From Symsagittifera roscoffensis (lineage: Eukaryota > Xenacoelomorpha > Acoela > Convolutidae), in contig NC_087065.1 of NCBI RefSeq assembly GCF_963678635.1, forward strand, positions 75,803,786-75,867,785: DNA of 64,000 nt, given 5' to 3'. The notes beneath the pieces are model-generated. The model worked only from the letters and a program-made list of their open reading frames with translations. It did no database searches and was not told the origin of the DNA. Of this stretch, positions 1 through 13,900 are shown piece by piece. The position numbers and the translations under genes were made by a program. Numbering within the stretch: position 1 is the first letter of the stretch; each line of letters opens with the position of its first letter.

Positions 1-1649
1 GGAGCTCATTAAGATAGGGAATAGGTTTCCCATTGTTTTATTAAGAGTGTATTAAGATAGGAAATGGTAAGGTTTCAGTGTGATGGTAAGATAATGGTAA
101 GAAAAACGTTTTTTTATTTATTTTCGTGTGGAAATGTCTAATTTTTCTCTAAAAACTCGGCGCACGTTATCTAACTGGTGAAAATCATTGGTGTAATGCT
201 TGGGAATTGGTTTTTTAATGTTTTAAGATTGGTTATAGGCTTCAAAGTTTCAGATGGTAAGATAGTAGGTTACGATAAAAAAATTTTGGCGCCCGATTTT
301 ACCGATATTAAAGATTCTGCGCCCGATGTCCCATGTATTAGGATAGTGCACAGATTTCCCTATGTATAAGGATTAGAAATTCATTGTAGGGAATAAGGAA
401 CTCATTAAAATAAAGAATAGGTTTCCCATTGTTTTATTAGGAGTTTATTAAGATAGGAAATGGTAAGGTTTCAGTGTGATGGTAAGAGAATTGTAAGAAA
501 AATGTTTTTTTATTTAATTTTGTGCGGAAATGTCTAATTTTTCGCTAAAAATTCGGCGCACGTTATCTAACTGGTAAATATCATTGGAGTAATGCGTGGG
601 AATCGATTTTCCAATGTTTCAAGATTGGTTATAGGTTTCAGAGCTTCAGATGGTAAGATGGTAAGTTACGAGAGAAAAATTTTGGCGCCCGATTTTACCG
701 ATGTTTAAGATTCTGCGCCCGAATTTCCCATGTATTAGGATAGTGCATAGAATTCCCTATGTATAAGGATTAGAAATTCATTGTAGAAAATTAGGAGCTC
801 ATTAAGATAGAGATTAGGTTTCCCATTGTTTTGTTAAGAGTGTATTAAGATAGGAAATGGTAAGGTTTCAGTGTGATGGTAAGATAGTGATAAGAAAAAC
901 GTTTTTTTATTTAATTTCGTGCAGAAATGTCTAATTTTTCGCTAAAAATTCGGCGCACGTTATCTAACTGGTAAATATCATTTGTGTAATGCTTGGAAAT
1001 TGATTTTTCAATGTTTTAAGATTGGTTATAGGCTTCGGAGTTTCAGTTGGTAAAATGGTAAGTTACGAGAAAAGATTTTTGCGCCCGATTTTACCGATGT
1101 TTAAGATTCTGCGCCCGATTTCCCATGTATTAGGATTGTGCATAGATTTCTCTATGTATAAGGATTAGAAATTCATTGTAGGTAATTAGGAACTCATTAA
1201 AATAAAGAATAGGTTCCCAATGTTTTAAGATAGGGAAAAAGGTGGTTTCAATGTGATGGTAAGAGAATGGTAAGAAAAACATTTTTTTTTGTAAAATTTT
1301 GTGCGGAAATGTCTAATTTTTCGCTAAAAATTCGGCGCACGTTATCTAACTGGAAAATATCATTGGTGTAATGCTTGGGAATCAATTTTTCAATGTTTTA
1401 AGATTGGTTATAGGCTTCAGAGTTTCAGATGGTGAGATGGTAAGTTACGAGAAAAAAAGTTTGGCGCCCGATTTTACCGATGTTTAAGATTCTGCGCCCA
1501 ATTTCCCATGTATTAGGATAATGCATAGATTTCCCTATGTATAAGGTTTAGAAATTCATTGTAGGGAATTAGGAATTCATTAAAGTAAGAATAGGTTTCC
1601 CAATGTTTTAAGATAGGGAAAGGTGAGGTTTCAGTGTGATGGTAAGAGA

Positions 1650-4600
1650 ATGGTGAGAAAAACGTTTTTTTTTTTCAATAATTTCGTGCGCAAATGTTTA
1701 ATTTTTCGCTAAAAAATCAGCGCACGTTATCTAACTGGTAAATATCATTGGTGTAAATCTTGGGAATTGATTTTTCAATGTTTTAGGATTGGTTATAGGC
1801 TTCAGAGTTTCAGATGGTAAGATGGTAAGTTACGAGAATAAAATTTTGACGCCCGATTTTACCGATGTTTAAGATTCTGCGCCCGATTTCCCATGTATTA
1901 GGATCGTGCATAGATTTCCCTATTTATAAGGATTAGAAACTCATTGTAGGGAATTAGGAACTCATTAAAATAAAGAATAGGTTTCCCAATGTTTTAAGAT
2001 ATTTATAAGGATTAGAAACTCATTGTAGGGAATTAGGAACTCATTAAAATAAAGAATAGGTTTCCCAATGTTTTGCTAAAAATTCGGCGCACGTTAACTA
2101 ACTGGTAAATATAATTGGTGTAATGCTTGGGAACTGATTTTCCAATGTTTTAAGATTGGTTATAGGTTTCAAAGTTTCAGATGGTAAGATAGTAAGTTAC
2201 GATAAAAAAATTTTGGCGCCCGATTTTACCGATATTTAAGATTCTGCGCCCGATTTCCAATGTATTAGGATAGTGCAGAGAATTCCCTATGTATAAGAAT
2301 TAGAAATTCATTGTAGGGAATTAGGAGCTCATTAAGATAGGGAATAGGTTTCCCATTGTTTTATTAAGAGTGTATTAAGATAGGAAATGGTAAGGTTTCA
2401 GTGTGATGGTAAGATAATGGTAACAAAAACGTTTTTTTATTTATTTTCGTGTGGAAATGTCTAATTTTTCTCTAAAAACTCGGCGCACGTTATCTAACTG
2501 GTGAATATCATTGGTGTAATGCTTGGGAATTGGTTTTTTAATGTTTTAAGATTAGTTATAGGCTTCAAAGTTTCAGATGGTAAAATAGTAAGTTACGATA
2601 AAAAAATTTTGGCGCCCGATTTTACCGATATTTAAGATTCTGCGCCCGAATTCCCATGTATTAGGATAGTGCATAGATTTCCCTATGTATAAGGATTAGA
2701 AATTCATTGTAGGGAATTAGGAACTCATTAAAATAAAGAATAGGTTTCCCATTGTTTTATTAGGAGTTTATTAAGATAGGAAATGGTAAGGTTTCAGTGT
2801 GATGGTAAGAGAATTGTAAGAAAAACGTTTTTTTATTTAATTTTGCATAAAAATGTCTAATTTTTTGCTAAAAATTCGGCGCACGTTAACTAACTGGTAA
2901 ATATAATTGGTGTAATGCTTGGGAATTTATTTTCCAATGTTTTAAGATTGGTTATAGGTTTCAGAGTTTCAGATGGTAAGATGGTAAGTTACGAGAAAAA
3001 AATTTTGGCGCCCGATTTTACCGATGTTTAAGATTTTGCGCCCGAATTTCCCATGTATTAGGATAGTGCAGAGAATTCCCTATGTAAAAGAATTAGAAAT
3101 TCATTGTAGGGAATTAGGAGCTCATTAAGATAGGGAATAGGTTTCCCATTGTTTTATTAAGAGTGTATTAAGATAGGAAATGGTAATGTTTCAGTGTGAT
3201 GGTAAGAGAATTGTAAGAAAAAAAAGGTTTTTTTATTTAATTTTGTGCGGAAATGTCTAATTTTTCGCTAAAAATTTGGCGCACGTTAACTAACTGGTAA
3301 ATATAATTGGTGTAATGCTTGGGAATTGATTTTCCAATGTTTTAAGATTGGTTATAGGTTTCAGAGCTTCAGATGGTAAGATGGTAAGTTACGAGAGAAA
3401 AATTTTGGCGCCCGATTTTACCGATGTTTAAGATTCTGCGCCCGAATTTCCCATGTATTAGGATAGTGCATAGAATTCCCTATGTATAAGGATTAGAAAT
3501 TCATTGTAGGGAATTAGGAGCTCATTAAGATAGGGATAAGGTTTCCCATTGTTTTGTTAAGAGTGTATTAAGATAGGAAATGGTAAGGTTTCAGTGTGAT
3601 GGTAAGATAGTGATAAGAAAAACGTTTTTTTATTTAATTTCGTGCAGAAATGTCTAATTTTTCGCTAAAAATTCGGCGCACGTTATCTAACTGGTAAATA
3701 TCATTTGTGTAATGCTTGGAAATTGATTTTTCAATGTTTTAAGATTGGTTATAGGCTTCGGAGTTTCAGTTGGTAAAATGGTAAGTTACGAGAAAAGATT
3801 TTGGCGCCCGATTTTACCGATGTTTAAGATTCTGCGCCCGATTTCCCATGTATTAGGATAGTGCATAGATTTCTCTATGTATAAGGATTAGAAATTCATT
3901 GTAGGTAATTAGGAACTCATTAAAATAAAGAATAGGTTCCCAATGTTTTAAGATAGGGAAAAAGGTGGTTTCAATGTGATGGTAAGAGAATGGTAAGAAA
4001 AACATTTTTTTTTGTAAAATTTTGTGCGGAAATGTCTAATTTTTCGCTAAAAATTCGGCGCACGTTATCTAACTGGAAAATATCATTGGTGTAATGCTTG
4101 GGAATCAATTTTTCAATGTTTTAAGATTGGTTATAGGCTTCAGAGTTTCAGATGGTGAGATGGTAAGTTACGAGAAAAAAAGTTTGGCGCCCGATTTTAC
4201 CGATGTTTAAGATTCTGCGCCCAATTTCCCATGTATTAGGATAATGCATAGATTTCCCTATGTATAAGGATTAGAAATTCATTGTAGGGAATTAGGAATT
4301 CATTAAAGTAAGAATAGGTTTCCCAATGTTTTAAGATAGGGAAAGGTGAGGTTTCAGTGTGATGGTAAGAGAATGGTAAGAAAAACCTTTTTTTTTTAAT
4401 TTCGTGCGAAAATGTCTAATTTTTTTGCAAAAAATTCGGCGCACGTTATTCAACTGGTAAATATCATATGTGTATTACGTGTAAATCGAATTTCCAATGT
4501 ATTAAGATTGGTTATATGTTTCAAAGTTTCAGATGGTAAGATGATAGGTTTCGAGAAAAAAAATTTTGGCGCCGATTTTACCGATGCTTAAGATTTGGCG

Positions 4601-7480
4601 CCCGATTTTCCCATGTAATAAGATAGTGTATAGATTTCTCTATGTACAAGGATTAGAAATTCAATTTAGGGAATTAGGAACTCATTAAGATAGGTAATAG
4701 GGGTCCCGTTGTTTTATTAAGAGTGTATTAAGATAGGAAATGGTAACGTTTCAGTGTGATGGTAAGAGAATGGTAAGAAAAACGTTTTTTTATTTAATTT
4801 TGTGCGAAAATGTCTAATTTTTCTCTAAAAACTCGGCGCACGTTATCTAATTGGTGAATATCATTAGTGTAATGCTTGGGAATCGATTTTTCAATGTTTT
4901 AAGATTAGTTATAGGCTCCAGAGTTTCAGATGGTGAGATGGTAAGTTACAAGAAAAAAAGTTTGGCGCCCGATTTTACCGATGTTTAAGATTCTGCGCCC
5001 GGTTTCCCATGTATTAGGATAGTGCACAGATCTCCCTATGTATAAGGACTAGAAATTCATTGTAGGGAATTAGGAATTCATTAAAATAAAGAATAGGTTT
5101 CCCAATGTTTTAAGATAGGGAAAGGTGAGGTTTCAGTGTGATGGTAAGAGAATGGTAAGAAAAACATTTTTTTTTTAAATTTCGTGCGGAAATGTCTAAT
5201 TTTTTGCAAAAAATTTGGCGCACGTTATTCAACTGGTAAATATCATAAGTGTATTACGTGTAAATCGAATTTCCAATGTATTAAGATTGGTTGTATGTTT
5301 CAAAGTTTCAGATGGTAAGATGATAAGTTTCGAGAAAAAAACTTTTGGCGCCGATTTCACCGATGCTTAAAATTTGGCGCCCGATTTTCCCATGTAATAA
5401 GATAGTGTATAGATTTCCCTATGTACAAGGATTAGAAATTCATTTTAAGAATTTAGGAACTAATTAAGATAGGGAATAGGTTTCCCATTGTTTTATTAAG
5501 TGTTTAATAAGATAAAAATTGGTAGGGTTTCAATCTGATGGTAAGAGAATGGTAAGAAAAACTTTTTTTTTTAAAATTTTGTGCGGAAATGTCTAATTTT
5601 TCGCTAAAAATTCGGCGCACGTTATCTAACTGGAAAATATCATTGGTGTAATGCTTGGGAATCAGTTTTTCAATGTTTTAAGATTGGTTATATGCTTCAG
5701 AGTTTCAGATGGTGAGATGGTAAGTTACGAGAAAAAAAGTTTGGCGCCCGATTTTACCGATGTTTAAGATTCTGCGCCCAATTTCCCATGTATTAGGATA
5801 ATGCATAGATTTCCCTATGTATAAGGATTAGAAATTCTTTGTAGGGAATTAGGAATTCTTTAAAGTAAGAATAGGTTTCCCAATGTTTTAAGATAGGGAA
5901 AGGTGAGGTTTCAGTGTGATGGTAAGAGAATGGTAAGAAAAACATTTTTTTTTTAAATTTTGTGCAAAAATGTCTAAATTTTTGCAAAAAATTCGGCGCA
6001 CGTTGATCAACTGGTAAATATCATATGTGTATTACGTGTAAATCGAATTTCCAATGTATTAAGATTGGTTATATGTTTCAAAGTTTCAGATGGTAAGATG
6101 ATAACTTTCGAGAAAAAAACTTTTGGCGCCGATTTCACCGATGCTTATGATTTGGCGCCCGATTTTCCCATGTAATAAGATAGTGTATAGATTTCCCTAT
6201 GTACAAGGATTACAAATTCAATTTAGGGAATTAGGAACTCAATAAGATAGGTAATAGGGGTCCCATTGTTTTATTAAGAGTGTATTAAGATAGGAAATGG
6301 TAAGGTTTCGGTGTGATGGTAAGAGAATGGTAAGAAAAACGTTTTTTTATTTAATTTCGTGCGAAAATATCTAATTTTCTCTAAAAACTCGGCGCAAGTT
6401 ATCTAATTGGTGAATATCATTGGTGTAATGCTTGGGAATCGATTTTTCAATGTTTTAAGATTGGTTATAGGCTCCAGAGTTTCAGATGGTAAGATGATAA
6501 GTTTCGAGAAAAAAACTTTTGGCGCCGATTTCACCGATGCTTAAGATTTGGCGCCCGATTTTCCCATGTAATAAGATAGTGTATTGATTTCCCTATGTAC
6601 AAGGATTAGAAATTCATTTTCGGAATTTAGGAACTCATTAAGATAGGGAATAGGTTTCCCATTGTTTTATTAAGTGTGTAATAAGATAAAAAATGGTAGG
6701 GTTTCAGTCTGATGGTAAGAGAATAGTAAGAAAAACATTTTTTTTTAAATTTTGTGCGGAAATGTCTAATTTTTCGCTAAAAATTCGGCGCACGTTATCT
6801 AACTGGAAAATATCATTAATGTAATGCTTGGGAATCAGTTTTTCAATGTTTTAAGATTGGTTATAGGCTTCAGAGTTTCAGATGGTGAGATGGTAAGTTA
6901 CGAGAAAAAAAGTTTGGCGCCCGATTTTACCGATGTTTAAGATTCTGCGCCCAATTTCCCATGTATTAGGATAATGCATAGATTTCCCTATGTATAAGGA
7001 TTAGAAATTCATTGTAGGGAATTAGGAATTCATTAAAGTAAGAATAGGTTTCCCAATGTTTTAAGATAGGGAAAGGTGAGGTTTCAGTGTGATGGTAAGA
7101 GAATGGTAAGAAAAACTTTTTTTTTTAATTTCGTGCGAAAATGTCTAATTTTTTGCAAATAAATTCATCGCACGTTATTCAACTGGTAAATATCATATGT
7201 GTATTACGTGTAAATCGAATTTCCAATGTATTAAGATTGGTTATATCTTTCAAAGTTTCAGATGGTAAGATGATAAGTATCGAGAAAAAAACTTTTGGCG
7301 CCGATTTCACCGATGCTTAAGATTTGGCGCCCAATTTTCCCATGTAATAAGATAGTGTATAGATTTCCCTATGTACAAGGAATAGAAATTCAGTTTAGGG
7401 AATTAGGAACTCATTAAGATAGGTAATAGGGGTCCCATTGTTTTATTAAGAGTGTATTAAGATAGGAAATGGTAAGGTTT
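1650..7480. repeat. Left copy of a 5.8-kb satellite segmental duplication
   Basis: The order of monomer variants here is repeated at about 10,672-16,130. Rare variants line up: the CAATAATTTCG form at about 1,680 and 10,705; GGAGCTC at 2,323 and 11,347; the AGGTTCCCAATG form at 3,933 and 12,566; and the first GTTATTCAACTGG monomer at about 4,409 and 13,041. The offset is 9.02 kb at the left and 8.63 kb further right, so one monomer (about 391 bp) was lost or gained between them. The limits are approximate because every monomer is similar. Confidence 0.75.
1922..2077. repeat. Local 78-bp tandem duplication inside a satellite monomer
   Basis: The segment from ATTTATAAGGATTAGAAACT to about CCCAATGTTTT occurs twice back to back. 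The second copy then jumps straight to TGCTAAAAATTCGG, so this monomer lacks the usual ATGGTAAG/poly-T part. This explains the short 367-bp spacing seen here. Confidence 0.8.
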
Positions 7481-7809
7481 TGGTGTGATGGTAAGAAAAA
7501 CGTTTTTTTATTTAATTTCGTGCGAAAATGTCTAATTTTTCTTTAAAAACTCGGCGCAAGTTATCTAATTGGTGAATATCATTGGTGTAATGCTTGGGAA
7601 TTGATTTTTCAATGTTTTAAGATTGGTTATAGGCTCCAGAGTTTCAGATGGTGAGATGCTAAGTTACGAGAATAAAAGTTTGGCGCCCGATTTTACCGAT
7701 GTTTAAGATTCTGCGCCCGATTTCCCATGTATTAGGATAGTGCATAGATCTCCCTATGTATAAGGACTAGAATATCATTGTAGGGAATTAGGAATTCATT
7801 AAAATAAAG

Positions 7810-10800
7810 AATAGGTTTCCCATTGTTCTTTTAGGAGTTTATTAAGATAGGAAATGGAAAGGTTTCAGTGTGATGGTAAGAGAATGGTAAGAAAAACGTT
7901 TTTTTTTTAATTTCGTGCGGAAATGTCTAATTTTTTGCTAAAACTTCGGCGCACGTTATCTAACTGGTAAATATCATTGGTGTAATGCTTGGGAATCGAT
8001 TTTCTAATGTTTTAAGATTGGTTATAGGTTTCAGTGTTTCAGATGGTTAGATAATAAGTTACGAGAAAAAAAAAGTTTGGCGCCCGATTTTACCGATGTT
8101 TAGGTTTCTGCCCCAAATTTCCCATGTATTAGGATATTGCATACAATTCCTTATGTATAAGGATTAGAAATTCATTGTAGGGAATTAGGAGCTCATTAAG
8201 ATAGGGAATAGGTTTCCCATTGTTTTATTAAGAGTGTATTAAGATAGGAAATGGTAAGGTTTCAGTGTGATGGTAAGATAATGGTGAGAAAAACGTTGTT
8301 TTTATTTAATTTCGATGCGCAAATGTCTAATTTTTTGCTAAAAATTCGGCGTACGTTATCTAACTGGTAAATATCATTGATGTAATGCTTGGGAATCGAT
8401 TTTTCAATGTTTTAAGATTGGTTATAGGCTTCAGAGTTTCAGATGGTAAGATGGTAAGTTACGAGAAAAAAATTTTGGCGCCCGGTTTTACCGATGTTTA
8501 AGATTCTGCGCCCGATTTCCCATGTATTAGGATAGTGCATAGATTTCCCTATGTATAAGGATTAGAAATTCATTGTAGGGAAATGGGAACTTATTAAAAT
8601 AAAGAATAGGTTTCCCATTGTTTTTTTTATTAGGAGTTTATTAAGATAGGAAATGGTGAGGTTTCAGTGTGATGGTAAGAGAATGGTAAGAAAAACGTTT
8701 TTTTATTTAATTTCGTGCGGAAATGTCTAATTTTTTGCTAAAAATTTTGGCGCACGTTATCTAACTGGTCAATATCATTGGTGTAATGCTTGGGAATCGA
8801 TTTTCCAATGTTTTAAGATTTGGTTATAGGTTTCAGTGTTTCAGATGGTTAGATGATAAGTTACGAGAAAACAATTTTGGCGCCCGATTTTACCGATGTT
8901 TAAGATTCTGCGCCCAAATTTCTCATGTATTAGGATAGTGCATAGAATTCCCTATGTATTAGGATTAGAAATTCCTTGTAGGGAATTAGGAGCTCATTAA
9001 GATAGGGAATAGGTTTCCCATTGTTTTATTAAGAGTGTATTAAGATAGGAAATGGTAAGGTTTCAGTGTGATGGTAAGAGAATTGTAAGAAAAACGTTTT
9101 TTTATTTAATTTTGTGCGAAAATGTCTAATTTTTCTCTAAAAACTCGGCGCAAGTTATCTAATTGGTAAATATCATTGGTGTAATGCTTGGGAATTGATT
9201 TTTCAATGTTTTACGATTGGTTATAGGCTCCAGAGTTTCAGATGGTGAGATGGTAAGTTACGAGAAAAAAAGTTTGGCGCCCGATTTTACCGATGTTTAA
9301 GATTCTGCGCCCGATTTCCCATGTATTAGGATAGTGCATAGATCTCCCTATGTATAAGGACTAGAAATTCATTGTAGGGAATTAGGAATTCAATAAAATA
9401 AAGAATAGGTTTCCCATTGTTTTATTAGGAGTTTATTAAGATAGAAAATGGTAAGGTTTCAGTGTGATGGTAAGAGAATGGTAAGAAAATCGTTTTTTTA
9501 TTTAATTTTGTGCGGAAATGTCTAATTTTTCGCTAAAATTTCGGCGCACGTTATCTAACTGGTAAATATCATTGGTGTAATGCTTGGGAATTGATTTTCC
9601 AATGTTTTAAGATTGGTTATAGGTTTCAGTGTTTCAGATGGTTAGATGATAAGTTACGAGAAAAAAATTTTGGCGCCCGATTTTACCGATGTTTAGGTTT
9701 CTGCCCCCAAATTTCCCATGTATTAGGATATTGCATAGAATTCCTTATGTATAAGGATTAGAAATTCATTGTAGGGAATTAGGAGCTCATTAAGATAGGG
9801 AATAGGTTTCCCATTGTTTTATTAAGAGTGTATTAAGATAGGAAATGGTAAGGCTTCAGTGTGATGGTAAGATAATGGTGAGAAAAACGTTGTTTTTATT
9901 TAATTTCGTGCGCAAATGTCTAATTTTTTGCTAAAAATTCGGCGTACGTTATCTAACTGGTAAATATCATTGATGTAATGTTTGGGAATCGATTTTTCAA
10001 TGTTTTAAGATTGGTTATAGGCTTCAGAGTTTCAGATGGTAAGATGGTAAGTTACGAGAAAAAAATTTGGCGCCCGATTTTACCGATGTTTAAGATTCTG
10101 CGCCCGATTTCCTATGTATTAGGAAAGTGCATAGATTTCCCTATGTATAAGGATTAGAAATTCATTGTAGGGAATTGGGAACTTATTAAAATAAAGAATA
10201 GGTTTCCCATTGTTTTTTTTATTAGGAGTTTATTAAGATAGAAAATGGTAAGGTTTCAGTGTGATGGTAAGAGAATGGTAAGAAAAACGTTTTTTTATTT
10301 AATTTCGTGCGGAAATGTCTAATTTTTCGCTAAAAATTTTGGCGCACGTTATCTAACTGGTCAATATCATTGGTGTAATGCTTGGGAATCAATTTTCCAA
10401 TGTTTTAAGATTGGTTATAGGTTTCAGTGTTTCAGATGGTTAGATGATAAGTTACGAGAAAACAATTTTGGCGCCCGATTCTACCGATGTTTAAGATTCT
10501 GCGCCCAAATTTCTCATGTATTAGGATAGTGCATAGAATTCCCTATGTATTAGGATTAGAAATTCATTGTAGGGAATTAGGAGCTCATTAAGATAGGGAA
10601 TAGGTTTCCCATTGTTTTATTAAGAGTGTATTAAGATAGGAAATGGTAAGTTTTTAGTGTGATGGTAAGATAATGGTGAGAAAAACCTTTTTTTTTTCAA
10701 TAATTTCGTGCGCAAATGTTTAATTTTTCGCTAAAAAATCAGCGCACGTTATCTAACTGGTAACTATCATTGGTGTAAATCTTGGGAATTGATTTTTCAA

Positions 10801-10990
10801 TGTTTTAGTATTGGTTATAGGCTTCAGAGTTTCAGATGGTAAGATGGTAAGTTACGAGAATAAAATTTTGGCGCCCGATTTTACCGATGTTTAAGATTCT
10901 GCGCCCGATTTCCCATGTATTAGGATCGTGCATAGATTTCCCTATTTATAAGGATTAGAAACTCATTGTAGGGAATTAGGAACTCATTAA
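7810..10990. repeat. Four-monomer higher-order satellite unit repeated twice (1,596-bp period)
   Basis: Positions 7,810-9,400 and 9,405-10,990 carry the same order of monomer variants at an offset of 1,595-1,596 bp. Examples are the rare AACGTTGTTTTT form at about 8,293 and 9,889, the CGGCGTACG form at about 8,349 and 9,941, and the TTTTTTTATTAGG form at 8,623 and 10,215. Confidence 0.75.
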
Positions 10991-13900
10991 AATAAAGAAT
11001 AGGTTTCCCAATGTTTTAAGATAGGGAAAAGTGAGGTTTCAGTGTGATGGTAAGAAAAACTTTTTTTTTAATTTCGTGCGAAAACGTCTAATTTTTTGCT
11101 AAAAATTCGGCGCACGTTAACTAACTGGTAAATATAATTGGTGTAATGCTTGGGAATTGATTTTCCAATGTTTTAAGATTGGTTATAGGTTTCAGAGTTT
11201 CAGATGGTAAGATGGTAAGTTACGAGTAAAAAATTTTGGCGCCCGATTTTACCGATTTTTAAGATTCTGCGCCCGAATTTCCCATGTATTAGGATAGTGC
11301 AGAGAATTCCCTATGTATAAGAATTAGAAATTCATTGTAGGGAATTAGGAGCTCATTAAGATAGGGAATAGGTTTCCCATTGTTTTTTTTATATTAAGAG
11401 TGTATTAAGATAGGAAATGGTAAGGTTTCAGTGTGATGGTAAGATAATGGTAAGAAAAACGTTTTTTTATTTATTTTCGTGTGGAAATGTCTAATTTTTC
11501 TCTAAAACCTCGGCGCACGTTATCTAACTGGTGAATATCATTGGTGTAATGCTTGGAAATTGGTTTTTTAATGTTTTAAGATTGGTTATAGGCTTCAAAG
11601 TTTCAGATGGTAAGATAGTAAGTTACGATAAAAAAATTTTGGCGCCCGATTTTACCGATATTTAAGATTCTGCGCCCGATTTCCCATGTATTAGGATAGT
11701 GCATAGATTTCCTTATGTATAAGGATTAGAAATTCATTGTAGGGAATTAGGAACTCATTAAAATAAAGAATAGGTTTCCCATTGTTTTATTAGGAGTTTA
11801 TTAAGATAGGAAATGGTAAGGTTTCAGTGTGATGGTAAGAGAATTGTAAGAAAAACGTTTTTTTTTATTTAATTTTGTGCGGAAATGTCTAATTTTTTGC
11901 TAAAAATTCGGCGCACGTTATCTAACTGGTAAATATCATTGGAGTAATGCGTGGGAATCGATTTTCCAATGTTTTAAGATTGGTTATAGGTTTCAGAGCT
12001 TCAGATGGTAAGATGGTAAGTTGCGAGAGAAAAATTTTGGCGCCCGATTTTACCGATGTTTAAGATTCTGCGCCCGAATTCCCCATGTATTAGGATAGTG
12101 CATAGAATTCCTTATGTATAAGGATTAGAAATTCATTGTAGGGAATTAGGAGCTCATTAAGATAGGGATTAGGTTTCCCATTGTTTTATTAAGAGTGTAT
12201 TAAGATAGGAAATGGTAAGGTTTCAGTGTGATGGTAAGATAGTGATAAGAAAAACGTTTTTTTATTCAATTTCGTGCAGAAATGTCTAATTTTTCGCTAA
12301 AAATTCGGCGCACGTTATCTAACTGGTAAATATCATTTGTGTAATGCTTGGAAATTGATTTTTCAATGTTTTAAGATTGGTTATAGGCTTCGGAGTTTCA
12401 GTTGGTATGATGGTAAGTTACGAGAAAAGATTTTGGCGCCCGATTTTACCGATGTTTAAAATTCTGCGCCCGATTTCCCATGTATTAGGATAGTGCATAG
12501 ATTTCTCTATGTATAAGGATTAGAAATTCATTGTAGGTAATTAGGAACTCATTAAAATAAAGAATAGGTTCCCAATGTTTTAGGATAGGGAAAAGTGAGG
12601 TTTTAATGTGATGGTAAGAGAATGGTAAGAAAAACATTTTTTTTAAAAAAAATTTGTGCGGAAATGTCTAATTTTTCGCTAAAAATTCGGCGCACGTTAT
12701 CTAACTGGAAAATATCATTGGTGTAATGCTTGGGAATCAATTTTTCAATGTTTTAAGATTGGTTATAGGCTTCAGAGTTTCAGATGGTGAGATGGTAAGT
12801 TACGAGAAAAAAAGTTTGGCCCCCGATTTTACCGATGTTTAAGATTCTGCGCCCAATTTCCCATGTATTAGGATAATGCATAGATTTCCCTATGTATAAG
12901 GATTAGAAATTCATTGTAGGGAATTAGGAATTCATTAAAGTAAGAATAGGTTTCCCAATGTTTTAAGATAGGGAAAGGTGAGGTTTCAGTGTGATGGTAA
13001 GAGAATGGTAAGAAAAACATTTTTTTTTTAATTTCGTGCGAAAATGTCTAATTTTTGCAAAAAATTCGGCGCACGTTATTCAACTGGTAAATATCATATG
13101 TGTATTACGTGTAAATCGAATTTCCAATGTATTAAGATTGGTTATATGTTTCAAAGTTTCAGATGGTAAGATGATAGGTTTCGAGAAAAAAACTTTTGGC
13201 GCCGATTTTACCGATGCTTAAGATTTGGCGCCCGATTTTCCCATGTAATAAGATAATGTATAGATTTCCCTATGTACAAGGATTAGAAATTCAATTTAGG
13301 GAATTAGGAACTCATTAAGATAGGTAATAGGGGTCCCATTGTTTTATTAAGAGTGTATTAAGATAGGAAATGGTAACGTTTCGGTGTGATGGTAAGAGAA
13401 TGGTAAGAAAAACGTTTTTTTATTTAATTTCGTGCGAAAATGTCTAATTTTTCTCTAAAAACTCGGCGCACGTTATCTAATTGGTGAATATCATTAGTGT
13501 AATGCTTGGGAATCGATTTTTCAATGTTTTAAGATTAGTTATAGGCTCCAGAGTTTCAGATGGTGAGATGGTAAGTTACGAGAAAAAAAGTTTGGCGCCC
13601 GATTTTACCGATGTTTAAGATTCTGCGCCCGATTTCCCATGTATTAGGATAGTGCACAGATCTCCCTATGTATAAGGACTAGAAATTCATTGTAGGGAAT
13701 TAGGAATTCATTAAAATAAAGAACAGGTTTCCCAATGTTTTAAGATAGGGAAAGGTGAGGTTTCAGTGTGATGGTAAGAGAATGGTAAGAAAAACATTTT
13801 TTTTTTAATTTCGTGCGGAAATGTCTAATTTTTTGCAAAAAATTCGGCGCACGTTATTCAACTGGTAAATATCATATGTGTATTACGTGTAAATCGAATT

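Noticed and set aside
178-369. 63-codon ORF and similar 60-98-codon ORFs throughout the satellite
   Set aside because: They recur at the same place in each monomer on both strands, follow base composition and show no protein-like conservation.
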